DNA of 34,384 nucleotides from an uncultured Clostridia bacterium. GTDB lineage: Bacteria; Bacillota; Clostridia; Christensenellales; Borkfalkiaceae. Location: the NCBI GenBank assembly GCA_944367465.1, contig CALVWO010000013.1:1-34384 (forward strand). The letters run 5' to 3'. A program made the translations under genes and the position numbers. Within the stretch, counting starts at the first letter, position 1. Every line of letters starts with the position of its first letter. Positions 24,479-32,389 of this stretch are shown here, piece after piece. The notes beneath the pieces were generated by a model. The model saw only the letters and a program-made list of their open reading frames with translations. It ran no database searches and had not been told where the DNA came from.

Positions 24479-25330
24479 TCCCTTCACAAACATTGTCCCC
24501 AGACCTTCGTCCGAGAGCAATTCCAATAAAATAGAATGTTTCACCCTGCCGTCCGTGATGAACACGCGGTTGACGCCGTTGCGGATGGCATCGCGGCAGC
24601 ACTGCACTTTGGGAATCATACCCCCCGAAATAATGCCCTCCTTGATGAGCGAAGGGACGTCGGAAACGTATACTTTTTTGATGAGCGAATCGGCGTCTCC
24701 CGCCTTCTGCAGAAGCCCGCGCACGTCCGTCATGAGAATGAGGCTCTCCGCCTTGAGCGCGCCCGCAAGTGCGGAAGCGGCGGTATCGGCGTTGACGTTA
24801 TATATATTCCCCTCGTCGTCGTACCCGACCGTGGAGACGACGGGCAGATACCCGGCGTTGAGACAGCTGAGAATGATATCGGTATTCACCTGCTCGATCT
24901 TGCCGACGAACCCGAGATCTTCGCTCTCCTTGGAACATTTGAGCAGATTCCCGTCAATGCCCGAAAGCCCGACCGCCTTCGCGCCGAGCGACCCGAGCAT
25001 ATGCACGAGCTCCTTGTTCACCTTCCCCGCGAGCACCATGCGGACGACCTCCGCGGTCTCGGCATCGGTGTAACGGAGCCCGCCGACGAAACGGGACTCT
25101 ATCCCCATACGCTTGAGCATCTGGGAGATCTCCGGCCCGCCGCCGTGCACAAGGACGACCTTGATGCCGACGAACTGCAAAAGCGTCATATCGCGCATGA
25201 CGAGCTGTTTGAGCGTATCGTCCGTCATGGCGTTGCCGCCGTATTTTACGACGAGGATCTTATTCTGGTATTTTTCGATGTAAGGCATCGCTTCCAGAAG
25301 AAATTCCGCCTGCGCCTCTTTCCCTATCAC
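24473..25330 (-). CDS. argB: Acetylglutamate kinase
   Basis: It phosphorylates N-acetylglutamate, usually the controlled step of the acetyl-recycling pathway. The 285-residue protein shows VVKYGGNAM (K29), VHGGGPEIS (61-69), NVNADTAASALAGAL and GGMIPKV. An N-terminal helix before the core (AQAEFLLEAMPYIEKYQNK) resembles the extension used by arginine-inhibited hexameric kinases, so feedback inhibition is plausible but not shown. The start is GTG at 25330, overlapping the argJ stop as GTGA, with GGAG about 11 bases upstream. Confidence 0.96.
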   Translation of the reverse strand: MIGKEAQAEFLLEAMPYIEKYQNKILVVKYGGNAMTDDTLKQLVMRDMTLLQFVGIKVVLVHGGGPEISQMLKRMGIESRFVGGLRYTDAETAEVVRMVLAGKVNKELVHMLGSLGAKAVGLSGIDGNLLKCSKESEDLGFVGKIEQVNTDIILSCLNAGYLPVVSTVGYDDEGNIYNVNADTAASALAGALKAESLILMTDVRGLLQKAGDADSLIKKVYVSDVPSLIKEGIISGGMIPKVQCCRDAIRNGVNRVFITDGRVKHSILLELLSDEGLGTMFVKGD

Positions 25331-26541
25331 GTTCTGTAATCTCCGTTGATCTTTACGTAATCATAAGTGAGGTCACAGCCCCACGCCGTCGCAGAGTATC
25401 CGCCCTCTTTGAGATCGACGTCGATGACGATCTCTTTATCGGAGAGCACTCTCTTCGCTTCATCCTCGGAAAAATCGATCCCGCTGCCGTTTTCACAGAC
25501 GAATACTTCGCCCGCGCCCGAACGGAAACGAACGTCGATCTTCGTGACGTCGAGATCGGCGCCGGCATACCCGAGCGCGCACAGAACGCGCCCCCAGTTG
25601 GCGTCCGCCCCGAACATCGCCGCTTTTACAAGATTGGAGTTGATAACGGACTTTGCCGCAAGGCGCGCCGCCTTCTTGCTCTTTGCGCCGTGAACGCGGC
25701 ACTCCACAAGTTTGGTCGCACCTTCGCCGTCTGCAGCGAGCGCGCGGCACATGGCGGAAGTCACGGCATGCAGCGCCTTGCAGAACGCCCTGTATCCGGA
25801 ATCCGCCGATATGATCTCTTTATTCCCCGCAAGCCCGCTTGCCATTACGCAGAGCGTATCGTTCGTGGAAGTATCTCTGTCCACGCTGAGCATATTCAGG
25901 GAATCCTTTACGTCGGCAGAGAGCGCCTTCTGCAGCATGGCGGGCGAAATGCAAACGTCGGTGGTGACGAACATCAGCATCGTCGCCATATTCGGGCAGA
26001 TCATGCCGACGCCCTTGCAGATCGCGCCGATCCTGCAGGGAACGCCGCCGACCGTGAAGGAGAACGCGATCTCCTTTCTGACGGTATCCGTCGTCATGAT
26101 GGCTTCCGCCGCCGCAGAGCTGTTGTCTCCCAGCCCCTTTGCAAGTTCCTCCATACCGCCCGCGATCGGGTCGATGGAGAGCTGCTGACCGATGACGCCC
26201 GTCGACGCAACGACGACGTCGCCTGCGGGAACGCCCGTGTGCTTTTCCACAAGCGCACACATCTGCTCCGCGATCTCGACGCCGTTTGCATTGCAGGTGT
26301 TCGCATTGCCGCTGTTGACGACGACCGCCTGCGCATAGCCGTCTGCCACGTTTCTTTTCGTGACGAGGATGGGCGCGCCCTTGACGAGGTTCTGCGTATA
26401 AACGCAGGCCGTGGCGCAGCGCACGTCGGAAACAATGAGCGCAAGATCTTTTTTGATTTTGTTTTTGCGGATCCCGCAATGCACGCCGTTGGCGCGGAAT
26501 CCCTTGGGGGCGCACACGCCGCCCGAAATCTGCTGTACCAT
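25327..26541 (-). CDS. argJ: Glutamate N-acetyltransferase / ornithine acetyltransferase ArgJ
   Basis: ArgJ moves the acetyl group from N-acetylornithine to glutamate, closing the acetyl cycle; some forms also use acetyl-CoA. The 404-residue precursor begins MVQQISGGVCAPKGFRANGVHCGI and contains the self-cleavage site in PNMATMLM, where T187 would become the nucleophile of the beta chain. KGVGMICPNMA and DRDTSTNDT are typical. Start is ATG 26541, 25 bases after the argC stop with AGGAT upstream; a longer frame into argC is unlikely. It overlaps argB by four bases. No argA or argE is seen, consistent with recycling through ArgJ. Confidence 0.96.
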   Translation of the reverse strand: MVQQISGGVCAPKGFRANGVHCGIRKNKIKKDLALIVSDVRCATACVYTQNLVKGAPILVTKRNVADGYAQAVVVNSGNANTCNANGVEIAEQMCALVEKHTGVPAGDVVVASTGVIGQQLSIDPIAGGMEELAKGLGDNSSAAAEAIMTTDTVRKEIAFSFTVGGVPCRIGAICKGVGMICPNMATMLMFVTTDVCISPAMLQKALSADVKDSLNMLSVDRDTSTNDTLCVMASGLAGNKEIISADSGYRAFCKALHAVTSAMCRALAADGEGATKLVECRVHGAKSKKAARLAAKSVINSNLVKAAMFGADANWGRVLCALGYAGADLDVTKIDVRFRSGAGEVFVCENGSGIDFSEDEAKRVLSDKEIVIDVDLKEGGYSATAWGCDLTYDYVKINGDYRT

Positions 26542-26566
26542 AAGTCTATCTATCCTTACGATTATA

Positions 26567-27490
26567 TCACAAAGAAATGCGTTCGTCAAGCCCGAGCGCG
26601 ATATTCATGTTCTGAATTGCAGCGCCCGAGGCGCCTTTTCCCAAATTATCGAAACGCGCGGTGAGCAGAATGCGCTCGTCGTTGCCGTTTACGAGGATCT
26701 CCATGCGGTTCGTCTCGTTGAGCGTATTCGCCGAAATATATCCGCTCTCCTCTTCGCCGACCGATAAGAAAGCGCTTTCCGCATAGTGTTCCGCAAGGAA
26801 CGCCCTGATATCCGCCGCCGCGGTCTTTTTGACGAGGAGATCGGCAAAGAGCGGAACATTCACCGTCATGCCGCAATAGTAGTCGCACACGTACGGATTG
26901 AACACGGGCGTACGGGAGAGCCCGCACACCGCTTTCATCTCGGGCAGATGTTTGTGCGAAAGCGAGAGCGCATACAGACGGGGCGTATCGTAGAGCGGCG
27001 GGCGGTTTTCCGCCTCATACTCCGCGATCCCCTTTTTCCCTGCGCCGGAGTATCCGCTGACGGCATGGCAAACGAAGGGATAGTCGGGCGCGACGAGCCC
27101 CGCTTTTACGAGCGGATAGACGAGCGCGATGAATCCGGAGGCATAACAGCCCGGATTGGCGATGCGTTTGCCCTGCGCGATCGCCGCGCGGTGCGCAGCG
27201 GACAATTCGGGAAATCCGTACGCCCAACCCGCCGCCGTGCGATGCGCCGTGGAGGCGTCGATGACGACCGTATCCGGATTTTCCACGAGCAAAACCGCCT
27301 CGCGCGCCGCGTCGTCCGGCAGGCATAAAAACGTTACGTCGGACGCATTGATCGCCTCTTTGCGCGCGGCTACGTCCTTGCGCAGCTGTTCGGGAAGCGA
27401 TATCAGCGAAATATCCGTGCGTTTTCCCAACATCTCACGAATGCGGAGACCAGTGGTCCCCGCACTCCCGTCGATAAATACTTTGAACAT
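26567..27490 (-). CDS. argC: N-acetyl-gamma-glutamyl-phosphate reductase (short, type 2)
   Basis: It reduces N-acetylglutamyl phosphate to the semialdehyde with NADPH. The 307-residue protein opens with MFKVFIDGSAGTTGLRIRE (Rossmann nucleotide loop) and has the catalytic cysteine in NPGCYASG (C115). SLSHKHLPEM and VPLF follow in the second domain. The short length and the N-terminal GSAGTTGL match the type 2 family, shorter than the roughly 340-residue type 1 form. ATG 27490 was chosen: longer frames enter argG, and AAGGAG lies about 12-15 bases upstream. It lies 19 bases after argG and 25 before argJ. Confidence 0.95.
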   Translation of the reverse strand: MFKVFIDGSAGTTGLRIREMLGKRTDISLISLPEQLRKDVAARKEAINASDVTFLCLPDDAAREAVLLVENPDTVVIDASTAHRTAAGWAYGFPELSAAHRAAIAQGKRIANPGCYASGFIALVYPLVKAGLVAPDYPFVCHAVSGYSGAGKKGIAEYEAENRPPLYDTPRLYALSLSHKHLPEMKAVCGLSRTPVFNPYVCDYYCGMTVNVPLFADLLVKKTAAADIRAFLAEHYAESAFLSVGEEESGYISANTLNETNRMEILVNGNDERILLTARFDNLGKGASGAAIQNMNIALGLDERISL

Positions 27491-27509
27491 GTGAATGTCC
27501 GTGAACTCC

Positions 27510-28739
27510 TTATTTGAGCTTGTGCTGCTCAAGCAGCGCCTTTACTTTGATGGGCAGTCCGAAGAGGTTGATGAACCCTTCGGAATCCTTCTGTGAATAT
27601 GCGCCGCCGTCATCGGAGAACGTTGCGATGTTCTCGCTGTACAGCGAATAGGGCGAGCTCATGCCGGCGTTCGTCACATTGCCCTTGTAGATGCGAAGTT
27701 TCACATCTCCCGTGACGGTCTCCTGCGTTTTGGAAACGAACGCGGAGAGCGCCTCCCGAAGGGGCGTGAACCACTGCCCGTCGTACACCATCTCGCCGAA
27801 CTTGACCGCAACGAGCTGCTTGTAGTGCATGGTCGCCTTGTCAAGGCAGATAGTCTCCAGAAGACGGTGCGCCTCGTAGAGGATGGTGCCGCCGGGCGTT
27901 TCGTACACGCCGCGCGACTTCATGCCGACGAGGCGGTTCTCCACGAGGTCGGCAAGCCCCACGCCGTTCTCCCCGCCGATCTTGTTGAGCGTTTCGATGA
28001 TCTCGACAGCGCCCATCTTTTTGCCGTCGATCGCGGTGGGAATGCCTTTTTCGAAGTGGATGCTCACATAGGTGGGCTTATCGGGCGCCTGCATGGGAGA
28101 AACGCCCATTTCGAGGAAGCCCTCTTTCTCGTACTGCGGCTCATTGGCGGGATCCTCGAGATCGAGCCCCTCGTGAGAAAGATGCCACAGGTTCTTATCC
28201 TTGGAATAGTTGGTCTCGCGGTTGATCTTGAGCGGGATGTTGTGCGCCTCGGCGTACTCGATCTCCTCTTCGCGGCTCTTGATGTTCCAGATACGCCACG
28301 GGGCGATGATGGTCATTTCGGGTGCGAACGCCTTGATGGTGAGTTCGAAGCGCACCTGGTCGTTTCCTTTGCCCGTACAGCCGTGGCAGATCGCGTCGGC
28401 GCCCTCTTTCTTGGCGATATCGACGATCGCCTTCGCAATGACGGGGCGCGCGAACGATGTGCCGAGCAGATACTTATCTTCATACACCGCGCCCGCCTGC
28501 ATGGTCGGGAAAATATAATCCTCGACGAACTCCTTTTTGAGATCGAGCACATAGAGCTTGGAAGCGCCCGTCTTTTTCGCCTTTTCCTCCAGCCCGTCAA
28601 GCTCGGTACCCTGCCCGACGTCGCCGGAGACGGCGATGACTTCGCAGTTATCGTAATTTTCTTTCAGCCACGGGATGATAATGGAGGTATCCAACCCTCC
28701 GGAATATGCCAGAACAACTTTTTTGATCTTCTTTTCCAT
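27510..28739 (-). CDS. argG: Argininosuccinate synthase
   Basis: It condenses citrulline and aspartate using ATP. The 409-residue protein has the PP-loop AYSGGLDTS (11-19), then [35 protein letters not shown] and SREEEIEYA. It is the first gene of the arginine run, with its own promoter (28773-28801) and AGAGGA before the ATG at 28739; upstream in-frame codons run through the promoter. argH, normally its partner, is not in the window, so the final step must be encoded elsewhere. Confidence 0.97.
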   Translation of the reverse strand: MEKKIKKVVLAYSGGLDTSIIIPWLKENYDNCEVIAVSGDVGQGTELDGLEEKAKKTGASKLYVLDLKKEFVEDYIFPTMQAGAVYEDKYLLGTSFARPVIAKAIVDIAKKEGADAICHGCTGKGNDQVRFELTIKAFAPEMTIIAPWRIWNIKSREEEIEYAEAHNIPLKINRETNYSKDKNLWHLSHEGLDLEDPANEPQYEKEGFLEMGVSPMQAPDKPTYVSIHFEKGIPTAIDGKKMGAVEIIETLNKIGGENGVGLADLVENRLVGMKSRGVYETPGGTILYEAHRLLETICLDKATMHYKQLVAVKFGEMVYDGQWFTPLREALSAFVSKTQETVTGDVKLRIYKGNVTNAGMSSPYSLYSENIATFSDDGGAYSQKDSEGFINLFGLPIKVKALLEQHKLK

Positions 28740-28772
28740 GATCGTTTCCTCTTCTCGATTGATTTCTACGAT

Positions 28773-28801
28773 ATTATATAAATCGGGGGCGCATTCGTCA
28801 A
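28773..28801 (-). promoter_or_regulatory. Sigma-A promoter of the arginine operon
   Basis: On the minus strand TTGACG (28801-28796), 17 bases, TATAAT (28778-28773). Start near 28766 leaves a leader of roughly 27 bases, too short for a riboswitch or T-box. This is the only strong promoter seen ahead of the argG-to-thiI run. Confidence 0.8.
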
Positions 28802-28841
28802 GCGTTTGCACCCCCATTTATAAAAATTTTTTTATATTTTT

Positions 28842-28855
28842 TGCATATTTATTCA
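28842..28855 (-). promoter_or_regulatory. Candidate ARG box (ArgR operator)
   Basis: Minus-strand TGAATAAATATGCA matches the ArgR/AhrC half-site pair TGAATWWWWATTCA with one difference. It lies in the AT-rich gap upstream of argG, about 40 bases upstream of the -35 box. No equally good second box was found nearby. ArgR control of arginine genes is established in Firmicutes; its action here is inferred. Confidence 0.5.
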
Positions 28856-28909
28856 ATTAAATGTATATTATACGAATTTTATACAATTTTTTGCAATTCT
28901 TCACGGAAT

Positions 28910-29365
28910 TTATTCATCCTCGCCGAACGCCGGATAAATGAGGCGCATATCCTCTTCCGTAAAGGCGGTCTCGTAACTTTTCGTAAAAGGCACATGGCGG
29001 AGGAAAACGAACTTGTCTTCGGAGTCCTGCGTTCGGAACGTGCCGACAAAACTGCCGCGCTTTTCCTTCATGGCAACGCAGCCTGCCTTTGCGTCATACG
29101 TGAACGTCCTGCGCTTGGTTTTGAGGTGAATGACAAGGTCGGTCACCTCCACGGCGATGACCACGCTCATCGAGACGCGGATGGCATAAAACCCGTACGC
29201 GACGAGATAGGCAACGATGAGCAGCGGCGCAATGACGTAAAACGCGACGAACTTACTGAATGCAAACGTGAGGGAGACCATGATGGCGACGATCATAAAG
29301 CAGCTGAAAATGACGAACAGCTTTTTCATGATCCTCACATAGTTTGCGATGCTCTCTTTGAACAT
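28910..29365 (-). CDS. Small two-helix membrane protein, unknown function
   Basis: This 151-residue protein has a short N-terminus, helices near residues 15-37 and 39-61, and a soluble, beta-rich C-terminal part (VIAVEVTDLVIHLKTKRRTFTYDAKAGCVAMKEKRGSFVGTF ...). The layout resembles the membrane protein encoded after carB-dapF, but I see no clear sequence identity. ATG 29365 follows the thioesterase stop by six bases, and its GGAG ribosome site overlaps the end of that gene, so the two are co-transcribed and coupled. No clear terminator follows in the 170-base gap before argG, so some read-through into the arginine operon is possible. Confidence 0.75.
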   Translation of the reverse strand: MFKESIANYVRIMKKLFVIFSCFMIVAIMVSLTFAFSKFVAFYVIAPLLIVAYLVAYGFYAIRVSMSVVIAVEVTDLVIHLKTKRRTFTYDAKAGCVAMKEKRGSFVGTFRTQDSEDKFVFLRHVPFTKSYETAFTEEDMRLIYPAFGEDE

Positions 29366-29371
29366 ATCCGT

Positions 29372-30103
29372 TTACTCCATCCAGACGCGGAACTGCGCGA
29401 GCACATTTTCGCCGCAGCGGACTTCGCAGAGTGCGCCGTCCTCGGTATCCTCCCGCCAGAGCGCCAGCTCGCTCCCCTCTTTCGCCTGCTTTTCGTATGT
29501 GATCTGAAACGCCGTGACCTTTTTTGCGGAGAGTTCTTCCATGGAAAAACAATCGAAAAAGAAGTCGGCGTAGCGGGCGTTGTTGGCGTGGAAATAGTGA
29601 TCGCAATGGCTGACGGCGACCGTCATACGGTACATTTCCCGTCCGTTTTTGATGTGCGGGATCTTCCAGCTCTGCGGCGCCGTCGACTTTTCGTCGCGGT
29701 AAGGGCACTTTTCGTGCGCCTCGCCCATGCGATCCGGACGGAGAAGCGTGAAACTGCCGAGATCGACGAGACACCAGCGGGACGCGATGGCGGCGACTTC
29801 CTCTTCCCCCGCCTTCACGCGGTAGTCGCGCTCAAAGTAGACCATGCGCGGAGAGAGAGGCCACGTCTCCACCGTGAGCGCTTCACCCAGCACGACGGGA
29901 CGGCGCAGTTCGCAATATGTATTGACGATGATGAATCCGAAGTCCTTCGGTTTGAGGTCGGCATATCCGAATCCGAGTTCGTCTGCGCTCAGGCAGGCGG
30001 ATTCCTGCACGATGCCCAGAAGCGACGACGGGCGGAGCTCGTCTTTATAATCGAAGTCGGAATACCTTAATTCATAAGTCTTGAAATGCGCGTACTGACT
30101 CAT
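29372..30103 (-). CDS. Acyl-ACP thioesterase (FatA/FatB-like, double hotdog)
   Basis: It hydrolyses acyl-acyl carrier protein to free fatty acid in the cytosol. The 243-residue protein opens with YELRYSDFDYKDELRPSSLLGIVQESA, typical of the bacterial PF01643 family, and its second hotdog domain has CDHYFHANNARYADFFFDC (D168, H172, N174, N175), matching the D-x3-H-x-NN pattern of the family. Chain-length preference cannot be read from sequence alone. The ATG at 30103 has no ribosome site; a consensus promoter ends six bases before it, so the mRNA is predicted to be leaderless. It is followed by the small membrane protein gene in the same unit. Confidence 0.9.
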   Translation of the reverse strand: MSQYAHFKTYELRYSDFDYKDELRPSSLLGIVQESACLSADELGFGYADLKPKDFGFIIVNTYCELRRPVVLGEALTVETWPLSPRMVYFERDYRVKAGEEEVAAIASRWCLVDLGSFTLLRPDRMGEAHEKCPYRDEKSTAPQSWKIPHIKNGREMYRMTVAVSHCDHYFHANNARYADFFFDCFSMEELSAKKVTAFQITYEKQAKEGSELALWREDTEDGALCEVRCGENVLAQFRVWME

Positions 30104-30109
30104 ACCGCA

Positions 30110-30138
30110 AGTATACCATTCCGAACGTAAAATGTCAA
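30110..30138 (-). promoter_or_regulatory. Sigma-A promoter giving a predicted leaderless thioesterase mRNA
   Basis: On the minus strand TTGACA (30138-30133), 17 bases, TATACT (30115-30110) with TGG before it. Only six bases (TGCGGT) separate the -10 box from the ATG at 30103, so initiation at the normal distance falls on or next to the A of the start codon. Confidence 0.75.
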
Positions 30139-30140
30139 AC

Positions 30141-30170
30141 AAAAAGGCGCGGCAGCGGCAGTGCGCGCGC
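30141..30170 (-). terminator. Probable intrinsic terminator after cwlD
   Basis: On the minus strand a GC-rich stretch can fold with GCGCG pairing to CGCGC plus two more pairs around a small bulge, followed by TTTTTG. It comes just after the cwlD stop (30183) and just before the thioesterase -35 box. The stem is imperfect, so strength is uncertain. Confidence 0.45.
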
Positions 30171-30182
30171 AATTTTCACCCG

Positions 30183-30893
30183 TCAATCACCCGTCGCGCC
30201 TGCGGCGAGAAAGGCGATCGTCCCACGGCAGATTACTTCCGCAAGGCGTTTCTGATACTCCCTCGTCACGAGGAGCGCCTCGTCCGCCGCATTGGAGAGA
30301 AATCCGCACTCCACGATGACGGAAGGATAGTCGTTGCAGTTGAGCATATAATAATCCCCTTTGAGCGCCTCGCTCCGCTCCACGCACTCCGGCATCTCGT
30401 TGAGCGCCGTCTGGATACTGCAGGCGAGCGTATGCGAAAGCTCGTTCGTCTCGCGGAAAAACACCTGCGCCCCGCGCCGCGAAGAGACGGGAAAAAAGTT
30501 CTGATGCACGGATATGACGGCAGCGGGCGCATTTTCGTGAATGATCTCCGCGCGTCTCTGCATATCGCGCTTTTTATATCCTGCCGTCGCGGCGCCGTAC
30601 AGCCCCGCCTCCGTGGGGCGCGTCTGAACGACGAGGAAACCCGCCTCCTCAAACTCCGTCTGCAGAAGACGGGAGACGGAGAGATTGATGTCGCTCTCCT
30701 TGGTACCCGTCTTCCGCCCGACGACGCCGCCGTCGATGCCGCCGTGCCCCGCATCGATGACGATGGTCATGCGGCTGATCCCGGACGCCGTCCGGGCAAG
30801 GGCGTAAACGCACATGCCGACCGTGAAGGCTAGCGCCGCCGCCACGGCGCCGCATGCGAGCAGGATCCGATGTTTCGCGGAAAGTTTCTTCAT
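30183..30893 (-). CDS. cwlD: N-acetylmuramoyl-L-alanine amidase, CwlD-like
   Basis: A zinc amidase (Amidase_3) that cuts the lactyl-alanine bond of peptidoglycan. The 236-residue protein has an N-terminal membrane anchor or signal (about residues 9-33) and then the catalytic domain with VIDAGHGGIDGG (H50), KESDINLS (E66), SVHQNFF (H130) and VIVECGFLSN (E195). The short form with an anchor and no cell-wall-binding repeats is like CwlD, which makes muramic-delta-lactam in spore cortex; a vegetative role is equally possible. I chose ATG 30893, giving MKKLSAKHRIL. A GTG at 30956 lies inside the terminator stem of the upstream operon. No ribosome site is evident before the ATG. Confidence 0.87.
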   Translation of the reverse strand: MKKLSAKHRILLACGAVAAALAFTVGMCVYALARTASGISRMTIVIDAGHGGIDGGVVGRKTGTKESDINLSVSRLLQTEFEEAGFLVVQTRPTEAGLYGAATAGYKKRDMQRRAEIIHENAPAAVISVHQNFFPVSSRRGAQVFFRETNELSHTLACSIQTALNEMPECVERSEALKGDYYMLNCNDYPSVIVECGFLSNAADEALLVTREYQKRLAEVICRGTIAFLAAGATGD

Positions 30894-30940
30894 GCAGATA
30901 TTGTATGCGGCAATGCGGACAAACTTGCCGCCGGAAGCAC

Positions 30941-30970
30941 GGAAAAAGCGGCGCACTTCGGTGCGCCGCT
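30941..30970 (-). terminator. Strong intrinsic terminator after nfnB
   Basis: Perfect 10-bp arms AGCGGCGCAC and GTGCGCCGCT around a four-base loop, followed on the minus strand by TTTTTCC. It starts 15 bases after the end of the large transhydrogenase subunit gene and ends about 48 bases before the cwlD start. Confidence 0.9.
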
Positions 30971-30984
30971 CCCTCTGCGGTCAT

Positions 30985-32379
30985 TTACTTGCTGCGGATA
31001 TATTCATCGATGGCTTTCGCGGCGGTCTTGCCCGCGCCCATTGCGAGAATGACGGTCGCTGCGCCCGTGACGGCGTCGCCGCCCGCATAGACGCCCTCGA
31101 TCGAAGTTTTGCCGTTCTCATCTGCAACGATCTCGCCGCGGCGCTGCGTCTCGAGCCCGGGCGTCGTGGATTTGATGAGCGGATTGGGCGAGGTGCCGAG
31201 CGCCATGATCACGCAATCCACATCCATGACGAATTCGCTGCCCGGCACTTCCACCGGGCGCCGCCGCCCGGACGCGTCGGGCTCGCCCAACTCCATGCGG
31301 ATGCACCTGAGACCGGTCACATTGTCGTCCGCGTCCGTAAGGATCTCCACGGGATTGGTGAGCAGCCTGAACACGATCTCCTCTTCCTTGGCGTGTTCGA
31401 CCTCCTCGCGGCGGGCGGGAAGTTCCGCCTCCGAACGGCGGTAGACGATGTACACGACGTCGGCGCCGAGCCGCTTTGCACAGCGCGCCGCGTCCATCGC
31501 AACGTTGCCGCCGCCCACGACGGCGATCTTCTTCGCGTGCATGATGGGCGTCTCGCTGTCAGGCTCGTACGCCTTCATGAGGTTGGTGCGGGTGAGATAC
31601 TCGTTCGCGGAGAACACGCCGCGCGCGCCCTCGCCCTTGATGCCCATGAACTTGGGAAGTCCCGCACCCGTGCCGAGGAACACCGCCTCGAATCCGTATT
31701 CCTCTTTCAGCTCATCGATGGTGAGCACGCGGCCGATGACGGAATCCGTCTCGATCTTCACGCCGATATGTTTGAGCCCCTCAACCTCTCTTTTTACGAT
31801 ATCCTTGGGCAGACGGAACTCCGGAATGCCGTACACGAGCACGCCGCCCGCCATGTGGAGCGCCTCGAACACCGTGACGTCGTACCCCATTTTGGCGAGA
31901 TCGCCCGCGCAGGTAAGTCCCGCGGGGCCCGATCCGACGACCGCGACTTTATGCCCGTTGCGCATCGGGCAGGTGGGCGCGGCTTCCGAATGCGCCATGT
32001 GCCAATCGGCGACGAAGCGTTCCAAACGCCCGATCCCAACGGGTTCGCCCTTGATGCCGCGCGTGCATTTTCCCTCGCACTGCGTCTCCTGCGGGCAGAC
32101 GCGTCCGCACACGGCGGGGAGCGACGAAGTGCGCTGAATGACTTCGTACGCCTCTTCGAATTTTCCCTCCGCGACGAGCGCGACGAACGCAGGGATATCG
32201 ACCGCGACGGGACATCCCGTTACGCAGGGCTTATGCTTGCAGCCGATGCAGCGCTTTGCTTCTTCGATGGCGGTCGCCTCGTCGTATCCGAGCGCGACCT
32301 CTTTGAAGTTTTTATTTCTCACGAGCGGATCCTGCGAAGGCATGGGGTGCTTTTTGGGATCCATATTGAATTTCGGCAT
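30985..32379 (-). CDS. nfnB: NfnB/GltD-like large subunit of ferredoxin:NADP oxidoreductase
   Basis: The large subunit of NfnAB transhydrogenase, which couples NADH and reduced ferredoxin to NADP+ reduction by electron bifurcation. The 464-residue protein has two N-terminal cysteine groups for [4Fe-4S] clusters (C44, C47, C52, C56; C91, C95, C101, C105), an FAD loop VVGSGPAGLTCAG (148-159) and an NADPH loop VVGGGNVAMDAAR (288-299). On its own it would be called glutamate synthase small subunit; the NfnA-like gene directly upstream decides. ATG 32379 has AGGAGGAG upstream and follows nfnA by 10 bases. Sulfide dehydrogenase SudA is a close relative. Confidence 0.9.
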   Translation of the reverse strand: MPKFNMDPKKHPMPSQDPLVRNKNFKEVALGYDEATAIEEAKRCIGCKHKPCVTGCPVAVDIPAFVALVAEGKFEEAYEVIQRTSSLPAVCGRVCPQETQCEGKCTRGIKGEPVGIGRLERFVADWHMAHSEAAPTCPMRNGHKVAVVGSGPAGLTCAGDLAKMGYDVTVFEALHMAGGVLVYGIPEFRLPKDIVKREVEGLKHIGVKIETDSVIGRVLTIDELKEEYGFEAVFLGTGAGLPKFMGIKGEGARGVFSANEYLTRTNLMKAYEPDSETPIMHAKKIAVVGGGNVAMDAARCAKRLGADVVYIVYRRSEAELPARREEVEHAKEEEIVFRLLTNPVEILTDADDNVTGLRCIRMELGEPDASGRRRPVEVPGSEFVMDVDCVIMALGTSPNPLIKSTTPGLETQRRGEIVADENGKTSIEGVYAGGDAVTGAATVILAMGAGKTAAKAIDEYIRSK

Positions 32380-32389
32380 ATCTCTCCTC

